Source: Pseudomonadota bacterium
Lineage (GTDB): Bacteria; Pseudomonadota; Gammaproteobacteria; Steroidobacterales; Woeseiaceae
Reading direction: 5' to 3'
Assembly (NCBI GenBank): GCA_022565135.1
Contig: JADFKA010000003.1
Location: 1 to 20,615, forward strand
Length of the DNA: 20,615 nt
Every line of letters starts with the position of its first letter. Positions within the stretch are counted from its first letter, which is position 1. The position numbers and the translations under genes are program-made. The notes under the pieces were generated by a model. That model was given only the letters and a program-made list of their open reading frames with translations. It did no database searches and was not told where the DNA came from. This document shows, one piece after another, positions 8,194-13,354 of the stretch.

Positions 8194-9022
8194 CGAACAT
8201 CTGCTTGAGAACAGCCGCGGTATCGGGCTGCACGCCGCGCCATATGTGGAAAGACTCTGCGGCCTGTTCGACGAGCATTCCCCAGCCCATGACCGATGCC
8301 GCTGCACCTTGCTCGCGCGCCCAGGCACTGAAGGGTGTCGGGCTAAGGCCGTATGAAAGGTCATAGCAAAACGTTTTATCCGACACGGCGGCCTCGGGAT
8401 ATGGAGGTGTGTCGCCATGCAGTCCTGCCGATGTCGCGTTGATAATCAGATCATACGGCTTGGAAGTCGGTACGGCTTTGAAGCGGCAGCACGATACCGG
8501 ACCCATTTTCTCGAAATGGTCAGACAACACCTTCGCCTTGCCCAGGGTGCGATTGGCAATGAGCAATGCGGCCGGTTGCATCTCGAGCAGGGGTCCGACG
8601 ATGCCGCGCGTCGCGCCGCCAGCACCCAGTATCAAGATATTGGCATTTTCGAGATTGACGCTGAGATTGACGACCAGGTCGCGTAACAGGCCAATGCCGT
8701 CCGTGTTGTCGCCGAAAATCTTGTTGTCCTTAAACGCCAGCGTATTGACGGCGCCAGCGGTGCTGGCACGCTCGCTTAGCTGATCGACTAGCCTGGCGAC
8801 TTCACTCTTGTGCGGCACCGTGATATTCAATCCCTTACCACCCGTGCGCTGAAATTGGCGGATGGCGGTTTCGAGCTTGTCGGGCGTGACCTGCAACAAT
8901 TCATAATGCAGCTTCTGCCCGGTCTGCAGCGCGAACAGACGGTGAATGACAGGTGACCGACTGTGGGATACGGGATATCCCATCACACCGTAGCGATCGA
9001 TTATTGTCGTCTCAGTTCCCAA
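8183..9022 (-). CDS. aroE: Shikimate dehydrogenase (NADP), TTG start
   Basis: AroE reduces 3-dehydroshikimate to shikimate in aromatic amino acid biosynthesis. The 279-residue protein has the substrate site YPVSHSRSP (about 16-24), catalytic Lys72 in NITVPHK and Asp108 in GDNTDG. The NADP fold is LGAGGATRG (132-140), with the NRT signature (157-159) that indicates NADPH use. The C-terminal GMLVEQAAESFHIWRG block is typical. The start is TTG at 9022, with AAAGGG (9028-9033) 5 bases upstream. A later GTG/ATG at the GVMGYP motif would remove the first strand and is unlikely. It follows hemB by 58 bases on the same strand, without a terminator, so the two are probably co-transcribed. The 3' end overlaps gorA by 11 bases, convergently. 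Confidence 0.95.
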   Translation of the reverse strand: MGTETTIIDRYGVMGYPVSHSRSPVIHRLFALQTGQKLHYELLQVTPDKLETAIRQFQRTGGKGLNITVPHKSEVARLVDQLSERASTAGAVNTLAFKDNKIFGDNTDGIGLLRDLVVNLSVNLENANILILGAGGATRGIVGPLLEMQPAALLIANRTLGKAKVLSDHFEKMGPVSCCRFKAVPTSKPYDLIINATSAGLHGDTPPYPEAAVSDKTFCYDLSYGLSPTPFSAWAREQGAAASVMGWGMLVEQAAESFHIWRGVQPDTAAVLKQMFVNA

Positions 9023-9080
9023 AACGACCCTTTCTGCCCCTATATTTTTGTTATTGCGGGATTATAAAGCCATTAGCACC

Positions 9081-10088
9081 CTAGTCGGCGAGCCATCGGG
9101 CCGCCGCAACCGAGAAATACGTGAGAATCGCCCTGGCGCCGGCCCGCTTTATGCACTGCAACGACTCAAGTACGGCGGCACGTTCATCAAGCCAGCCGTT
9201 GGCGGTCGCCGCCTTGAGCATCGCGTATTCGCCACTGACCTGGTAAGCGAATACGGGCACGTCGTAAGTGTCCGACACGCGTCGAATAATATCGAGATAG
9301 GGTAGCGCCGGTTTGACCATTACAAAATCCGCACCCTCATCGATGTCCAGGCCAACCTCTCTTAGCGCCTCGTCGCTGTTCGCGGGAGCTATTTGATAAG
9401 TCGATTTGTCGCCGCCGCCGAGACTGGCGGTTGAACCGACGGCGTCGCGAAATGGCCCGTAGAAACACGACGCATATTTGGCGGCGTAAGCAAGAATGAG
9501 CGTATTGCAATGCCCCTGGGATTCGAGCTCGGTACGAATGGCGCCGATGCGGCCGTCCATCATGTCAGACGGCGCGACGATGTCGGCGCCAGCGTCGGCA
9601 TGTGATAGCGCCTGGCGCACCAGCATCTCGACGGTATCATCATTGAGTACGTAGCCCGAGTCGTCAATGATGCCGTCCTGGCCGTGAGTCGTGTAGGGAT
9701 CCAGTGCGACATCAGTGATTACCGCGATGTCCGGGTACGCTGACTTGATTTCGCGCACAGACCGCTGCACGAGGCCGTCAGGATTTGCGCACTCGGCGCC
9801 GTCTGGCGTCTTTTGCGCGGCATCGATAACGGGAAATAACGCAACCGCTGGAATTCCGAGGCTTTTGACTTCCGCGAGCTCGGTGAGCAGGTTGTCGACA
9901 CTCTTGCGCTCGACACCCGGCATCGAGGACACCGGCTCCTTTCGATTTTCCCCATCGAGCACGAATAGCGGATAAATCAAGTCGGCCGGTCCGAGCTCCG
10001 ATTCTGCAACGAGGCGGCGCAGTGCGGCCGTGCGGCGGCTGCGGCGTAGCCGAATCTGTGGGAACTGAATGGTTCGATGTGCAATCAT
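9081..10088 (-). CDS. hemB: Porphobilinogen synthase (ALA dehydratase), magnesium type
   Basis: HemB condenses two 5-aminolevulinate molecules into porphobilinogen in heme biosynthesis. The 335-residue protein has both Schiff-base lysines, Lys204 in YAAKYASCFYGPFRDA and Lys259 in MVKPALPYLD. The metal-site segment is DVALDPYTTHGQDG (126-139). It lacks the cysteine triad of zinc-dependent enzymes and matches the Asp-rich, magnesium-dependent type known from Pseudomonas. Length is normal. The ATG at 10088 has no clear ribosome binding site, yet the N-terminal arm (FPQIRLRRSRRT) fits the family. It is divergent from the ECF sigma factor across 121 bases holding a Fur-box-like sequence, which would make sense for a heme gene. 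aroE follows downstream. Confidence 0.96.
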   Translation of the reverse strand: MIAHRTIQFPQIRLRRSRRTAALRRLVAESELGPADLIYPLFVLDGENRKEPVSSMPGVERKSVDNLLTELAEVKSLGIPAVALFPVIDAAQKTPDGAECANPDGLVQRSVREIKSAYPDIAVITDVALDPYTTHGQDGIIDDSGYVLNDDTVEMLVRQALSHADAGADIVAPSDMMDGRIGAIRTELESQGHCNTLILAYAAKYASCFYGPFRDAVGSTASLGGGDKSTYQIAPANSDEALREVGLDIDEGADFVMVKPALPYLDIIRRVSDTYDVPVFAYQVSGEYAMLKAATANGWLDERAAVLESLQCIKRAGARAILTYFSVAAARWLAD

Positions 10089-10103
10089 AGTTAAACAGCA
10101 TAA

Positions 10104-10118
10104 CGATAATTATTTTCG
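10104..10118. promoter_or_regulatory. Fur-box-like site between hemB and the ECF sigma gene
   Basis: CGATAATTATTTTCG matches the 7-1-7 Fur consensus TGATAATnATTATCA at 11 of 14 specified positions. It is centred 23 bases upstream of the hemB start codon and about 100 bases upstream of the sigma start, so it could serve either promoter. The match is by eye and the surrounding DNA is AT-rich, so chance is possible. Confidence 0.35.
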
Positions 10119-10136
10119 ATTTTCCGTGTATTTCGG

Positions 10137-10149
10137 CATGGATTCCATG
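10137..10149. promoter_or_regulatory. Perfect palindrome upstream of the ECF sigma gene
   Basis: CATGGATTCCATG is a perfect 5-base inverted repeat around ATT. It lies in the leader region 61 bases before the chosen sigma start. It could be an operator; alternatively its ATG (10138) is the real sigma start, which would add 24 residues. Confidence 0.2.
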
Positions 10150-10209
10150 TCTGCGGCCCAGATTTTCTCCGATTCGGTAATAAATACTCGACAGGGCAGG
10201 TCATCTCGA

Positions 10210-10752
10210 ATGAAAAGTAGTAATACCGATGCCGCGCGGCGCCAGAGATTTGATCAGATAGTCGGTGTAATCCACCAGGATATGTACCGCTATGCTGCCT
10301 GGCTGTGTCGGGATAAGGCGATAGCTGAAGATATCGTTCAGGAGGCGTTGCTCAGGGCATGGAAGTCGCTCGATGCGCTACGCGATGATGCGGCCGCCAA
10401 GCCTTGGCTGTTGACGATCGTGCGGCGAGAAAACGCTCGATATTTTGAACGCCGACGACTTGAGACCGTGGATATCGACCAGCTTACGGCATCCCAGGCA
10501 GCCTTGTTGGCAGAGCAGCCAGACGATGAGTTTGATGATATGCGGACGGCGATTTTTGCACTGCAAGATGATTATCGCGAACCGCTCGTATTACAGGTTT
10601 TGATGGGCTACAGCACGAACGAGATCGCCGAACAAATGGGATTGAAGCAAGGCGCGGTACTGACACGGCTGCACCGGGCGCGGACGAAACTGAAGGCAAA
10701 GATGGACGTAGGGGCGGTTGGCTCATTAGCGCGGATAGACGATGAATTGTGA
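10210..10752 (+). CDS. ECF-type RNA polymerase sigma factor
   Basis: This is an extracytoplasmic-function sigma-70 factor of 180 residues. Region 2 (about 14-80) contains DMYRYAAWLCRDKAIAEDIV and QEALLRAWKSL, with the PWLLTIVRREN end. Region 4 (about 110-165) contains a helix-turn-helix in GYSTNEIAEQMGLKQGAVLTRLHRART. Regions 1 and 3 are absent, as expected. The frame is open from 10069, but the ATG at 10210 gives the normal short N-terminus and has GGCAGG about 10 bases upstream; ATG 10138 is a second possibility. Its last 11 bases overlap the anti-sigma gene, the usual arrangement for stoichiometric co-expression. Together with the downstream secreted precursor it suggests a regulon sensing envelope or metal stress. 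It is probably autoregulated, but I could not find a convincing ECF promoter. Confidence 0.92.
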   Translation: MKSSNTDAARRQRFDQIVGVIHQDMYRYAAWLCRDKAIAEDIVQEALLRAWKSLDALRDDAAAKPWLLTIVRRENARYFERRRLETVDIDQLTASQAALLAEQPDDEFDDMRTAIFALQDDYREPLVLQVLMGYSTNEIAEQMGLKQGAVLTRLHRARTKLKAKMDVGAVGSLARIDDEL

Positions 10753-11452
10753 AGAGTACAGACAGTCAATAGCAGCGGACCCGTCTTATGATGGCGGTGC
10801 TGGTCACCTTGCTGATTGTGCCGGCTGTCAGGCTTACCGTAGAGACATGCAGGCGCTTGATCTGCAGATCGGTCGGGCGTTGGCGCTCAAAGTTCCCGAG
10901 TTGATGGTGCCGGAGCTGCCCGATCTCGAGTCTGCCGAGGTCGTTAGATTGTCAGGCTGGCGCCACCTGACCACGCCGACATGGTTAGCGATGGCCGCTA
11001 CGGTGTTGCTTGCAGTGGCTTTGGGCGCGCGTTTTATAGGCACCAGCGTCGAATACGATTCGCTGGCAGACGAAGTACTGGCGCACTTGCAGCACGAGCG
11101 CTCGTCACTTCGCATCAGCAATTTGCCGGTGTCAGACAAACGACTCAATGCGGTTGTAAGTGCCGATATTGCGCAGCTGGATCACACTGCGGGCCTGATC
11201 ACTTACGCGCGGACCTGCGTCATCGGCGGACACGATGTACCGCATCTAGTCATTCAGGGCGAGCGGGGGCCCGTGACGATTTTGCTGATGCCTTACGAAA
11301 AGATTTCTGGTCCGCAGTCGTTGAGTGATGAATACACGACGGGCGTGATACTTCCGGTAGGTAATGGCAGTATCGCTATCGTCGGCGTACGAGACGAGCC
11401 ACTCGAGAGAATCCAAAAAGAATTATTGAAGTCGGTGATGTGGAGCACTTGA
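10742..11452 (+). CDS. DUF3379-type zinc-finger anti-sigma factor, single-pass membrane protein
   Basis: This protein should hold the ECF sigma factor at the membrane until a signal arrives. The N-terminal cytoplasmic part (1-78) has the zinc anti-sigma signature Cys3, His22-x3-Cys26-x2-Cys29 (HLADCAGC). A single transmembrane helix lies at 81-100 (WLAMAATVLLAVALGARFIG). The remainder, about 135 residues, is periplasmic; it contains ARTCVIGGHDVPHLVIQGE and GPVTILLMPYEKISGP, which I recognise as the DUF3379 pattern. The periplasmic part has one Cys, two His in VIGGHDVPHLV and several Met, so metal or redox sensing is conceivable but not shown. The gene overlaps the sigma stop by 11 bases and precedes the Cys-repeat precursor by 61 bases, so the three form one operon. 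Confidence 0.88.
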   Translation: MNCEEYRQSIAADPSYDGGAGHLADCAGCQAYRRDMQALDLQIGRALALKVPELMVPELPDLESAEVVRLSGWRHLTTPTWLAMAATVLLAVALGARFIGTSVEYDSLADEVLAHLQHERSSLRISNLPVSDKRLNAVVSADIAQLDHTAGLITYARTCVIGGHDVPHLVIQGERGPVTILLMPYEKISGPQSLSDEYTTGVILPVGNGSIAIVGVRDEPLERIQKELLKSVMWST

Positions 11453-11513
11453 TTGCCTCATTACCGGATCGGATGCCCGGCCTGGGCAGACAACCCTGCT
11501 AGGAGAAGAGAAA

Positions 11514-11963
11514 ATGTCAGATGAAAAAGTGGTAAAACCTGTAGCACTGGCTGTAGGCGCTGCTTTAGCCGCGTCATTTGCGTTGAGCGGCGGAATTGCC
11601 AGCGCGGAAAGCATGCAGAGCCCGTTTACGATGTCGACGTTGAGCGCTGGTTATATGCTTGACGCGGGTGAAGGTTCGTGCGGCGGCGACAAGGAAAGTA
11701 AAGACGATACCGAAGGTTCCTGTGGCGAGGGTAGCTGTGGTGGCGACAAGGAAGGTGGTGCCGACGGTGACGACGAGCAAGAGGGTGAAGGCTCGGGCGG
11801 TGATGACAAGGACAGCGAAGGATCATGTGGTGGCGACAAAGATGCTGAAGGATCATGTGGTGACGACAAGGATGCTGAAGGATCATGTGGTGACGACAAG
11901 GATGCTGAAGGATCATGTGGTGGCGACAAGGATGCTGAAGGATCTTGCGGCGGTGAGAATTAG
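11514..11963 (+). CDS. HvfA/bufferin-like Cys-repeat RiPP precursor (probable copper-binding peptide)
   Basis: This 149-residue secreted, low-complexity protein has a Sec signal peptide at about 1-31 (VALAVGAALAASFALSGG, cleavage after ASA). The junction SPFTMSTLSAGYMLDAG follows, then a core with eight EGSCG motifs (Cys 56, 70, 75, 105, 115, 125, 135, 145) and one degenerate EGSGG at 92-96. Signal peptide, NPF..LSxGYM-like junction and EGxCG repeats are the layout of HvfA-family precursors. There a DUF692 enzyme with DUF2063 partner converts Cys of EGKCG into oxazolone/thioamide groups that bind copper. Here Ser replaces Lys, and spacers are acidic (GDKDA). Neither modifying enzyme is in the window. 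AGGAGA at 11501-11506 is a strong ribosome binding site, and an intrinsic terminator follows. Family confidence is good; the modification and the metal are inference. Confidence 0.82.
   Translation: MSDEKVVKPVALAVGAALAASFALSGGIASAESMQSPFTMSTLSAGYMLDAGEGSCGGDKESKDDTEGSCGEGSCGGDKEGGADGDDEQEGEGSGGDDKDSEGSCGGDKDAEGSCGDDKDAEGSCGDDKDAEGSCGGDKDAEGSCGGEN
11787..11963 (+). repeat. 30-base in-frame tandem repeat encoding EGSCG decapeptides
   Basis: Six units begin at 11787, 11817, 11847, 11877, 11907 and 11937, each encoding EGS(C/G)G-(G/D)DKD-(A/S); the last is shortened by the stop codon. Units 11847 and 11877 are identical, the unit at 11907 differs by one base, and the unit at 11817 differs by two. 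Identity at synonymous positions points to recent expansion by slippage or unequal recombination. The first unit carries GGC (Gly) where the others carry TGT or TGC, a change explainable by one base from TGC. Confidence 0.95.
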
Positions 11964-12044
11964 GCCGTAGACGCACACACCATCATTTCCTGACGCGCAC
12001 CGATGCAACGATCGGTGATCGAAGGGAAATGCAGGCAGACAAAA

Positions 12045-12071
12045 GTCCGCGCGACAGCGCGGGCTTTTTTT
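12045..12071 (+). terminator. Rho-independent terminator closing the sigma/anti-sigma/precursor operon
   Basis: The arms GTCCGCGC and GCGCGGGC form an 8-base stem (one G-T pair) around the loop GACA, followed by seven T. It lies 82 bases after the precursor stop, so the operon ends here and no modifying enzyme is co-transcribed downstream. Confidence 0.9.
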
Positions 12072-12075
12072 GTGG

Positions 12076-12105
12076 TTGTGCATTTCTGCATACTGATTTG
12101 ATAAT
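12076..12105 (+). promoter_or_regulatory. Candidate sigma-70 promoter of tag
   Basis: TTGTGC at 12076-12081 and GATAAT at 12100-12105 are separated by 18 bases. The -10 element matches 5 of 6 consensus positions and the -35 matches 4. Transcription would begin near 12112, at a CGCGGC/GCCGCG hairpin (12110-12129) in the tag leader. The position just after the terminator fits an independent transcription unit. Confidence 0.45.
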
Positions 12106-12170
12106 TGCCCGCGGCGCGATTCTGCCGCGACTGATAAATTAACAGCGGGACTCAAAACGGGGATTATCCA

Positions 12171-12767
12171 ATGGCAAAACGGCTTGTACGTTGTAAATGG
12201 GCAGAAGGCGTCAGCCTCAACTACATCGAATATCATGACAAAGAATGGGGCGTGCCAAGTCGTGACGATGCCCTGCAATTCGAGTTCCTCATACTTGAGG
12301 GTGCGCAGGCCGGACTCAGCTGGTCGACAATCCTTAACAAGCGTGATGGTTATCGCAGTGCTTTCGCGGATTTTGACGTGGAGAAAGTTGCGCGGTTTAC
12401 GGACAAGCGAATCGAAAAACTACTGCTGAATTCCGGCATCGTCAGAAACCGATTGAAAGTGCGGTCGACGGTGACGAACGCGAAGGCATTTCTTGCCGTA
12501 CAGGAGGAATTTGGAAGTTTCAGTGACTATATCTGGGGCTTTGTCGACGGCAAACCGCTGCAGAATCGATTTCTCAAAGACAGTGATATTCCGGCGACAT
12601 CATCCGCATCCGATAGTTTGAGCAAAGATCTCAAAAAACGGGGCTTCAAGTTCGTTGGCAGTACGATCATGTATGCACATATGCAGGCCACCGGGCTGGT
12701 CAATGATCATGTCGTTGCCTGTTTTCGGCACAAGGCGTGTGCCGCTATGGCAAAGAAGAAGCGCTGA
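12171..12767 (+). CDS. tag: DNA-3-methyladenine glycosylase I
   Basis: Tag excises 3-methyladenine from alkylated DNA, the first step of base excision repair. The 198-residue protein aligns with E. coli Tag (187) through YHDKEWGVP, LEGAQAGLSWSTIL, SASDSLSKDLKKRGFKFVGSTI and ATGLVNDHVVAC. The zinc ligands correspond to Cys8, His22, His180 and Cys184. Glu43 and Trp51 in the LEGAQAGLSW block form the base-binding pocket in the known family. The N-terminus has three to four extra residues before RCKW, and the C-terminus has a basic KKKR tail. A GGGG run about 7 bases before the ATG is a modest ribosome binding site. It forms its own transcription unit after the upstream terminator, possibly with the next gene 81 bases downstream. 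Confidence 0.95.
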   Translation: MAKRLVRCKWAEGVSLNYIEYHDKEWGVPSRDDALQFEFLILEGAQAGLSWSTILNKRDGYRSAFADFDVEKVARFTDKRIEKLLLNSGIVRNRLKVRSTVTNAKAFLAVQEEFGSFSDYIWGFVDGKPLQNRFLKDSDIPATSSASDSLSKDLKKRGFKFVGSTIMYAHMQATGLVNDHVVACFRHKACAAMAKKKR

Positions 12768-12848
12768 ACGCGACAATCTCGCGCTTGCATTTAATTGGTG
12801 CCAAGTGGATTATCAAACCATGCTAAATGCAGCAACGAGGAAACCTCT

Positions 12849-13289
12849 ATGTCGGATGTTTTCAACGACAAGCCAGGCATTGTTTTCTGGATCACAAGTG
12901 GTGCGGCTCTGGTCTGGAACCTGTTCGGGCTGAGTATTTACGTGATGCAGGTCAGTGCTTCATCGGACGAGTTGTCGGCAGCCTATACCGTTGGACAGGT
13001 TGCGTTTATCGAAGCGACTCCCGTGTGGGCTATTTCTGCATTTGCAATTGCGGTCACAGCTGGTGTACTGGGATGCATGTCGTTATTGTTCGGCAAGGCG
13101 TGGGCTGTGCCATTATTTGCTGTTTCATTGCTCTCGATGTTTATACAGAACGTGAACAGCTATGTCCTAAATGATGCGGTTGCGCTATTTGGTCCGACGC
13201 CCGCGATCATTCAAGCCGTCGTCATCACAATTGCTACGGCATTAATATGGTACGCGCGACGCGCCAAGGAAAGAGGCTGGATTAGTTAG
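12849..13289 (+). CDS. Four-helix inner-membrane protein of unknown function
   Basis: This 146-residue protein has four predicted transmembrane helices: VFWITSGAALVWNLFGLSIY, VWAISAFAIAVTAGVLGCMS, AVPLFAVSLLSMFIQNVNSY and IIQAVVITIATALIWYARRA. It ends in a basic tail (RRAKERGW). I recognise the pattern of a widespread uncharacterised family, with WNLxGL in helix 1, ATPVWAxSAFAIAV before helix 2 and KAWAxPLF before helix 3. Databases often label it hypothetical or, without good support, sugar transporter. The ATG at 12849 has a strong GAGG (12837-12840) 8 bases upstream; the longer frame from 12795 has no such signal. It is tandem with tag and followed by a hairpin. Four helices also occur in DoxX-type HvfD/BufD proteins, but I see no specific DoxX similarity. 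Confidence 0.75.
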   Translation: MSDVFNDKPGIVFWITSGAALVWNLFGLSIYVMQVSASSDELSAAYTVGQVAFIEATPVWAISAFAIAVTAGVLGCMSLLFGKAWAVPLFAVSLLSMFIQNVNSYVLNDAVALFGPTPAIIQAVVITIATALIWYARRAKERGWIS

Positions 13290-13331
13290 CCCGGACTATT
13301 CACGCATAGTCCTCCGGGCTAGTACCCTTTT
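13288..13331 (+). terminator. Hairpin terminator between convergent genes
   Basis: AGCCCGGACTAT (13288-13299) pairs with 13306-13320 in a 12-base stem carrying a 3-base bulge, with the loop TCACGC. A short T run (13328-13331) follows on the plus strand. It overlaps the stop codon of the four-helix protein. On the minus strand there is no T tract, so termination of the protease gene here would be weak. Confidence 0.65.
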
Positions 13332-13354
13332 CAAATTACCGCATGGGCCGCGTT

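Noticed and set aside
11474..11488. TGCCC/GGGCA hairpin between the anti-sigma gene and the precursor
   Set aside because: It is only five pairs with no T run, so it is not a terminator; too weak to call a regulatory element.
11787..11963. CRISPR-like array
   Set aside because: The 30-base units are directly adjacent with no spacers and are in frame within a gene.
11514..11963. Metallothionein
   Set aside because: Cysteines are single and regularly spaced in EGSCG motifs, not in CxC or CxxC clusters, and the protein has a Sec signal peptide; an HvfA-type precursor fits better.
11626..11976. Long antisense and frame-shifted frames over the precursor repeat (for example 11626-11976 and 11651-11929 minus, 11659-11970 plus)
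   Set aside because: They arise because the 30-base unit is a multiple of three and free of stops in several frames. They have no signal peptide, motif or ribosome binding site, whereas the plus frame at 11514 has all of these.
12849..13289. HvfD/BufD (DoxX-like) partner of the RiPP precursor
   Set aside because: It has four helices like DoxX, but its motifs resemble another uncharacterised family. It also lies beyond a strong terminator and the tag gene.
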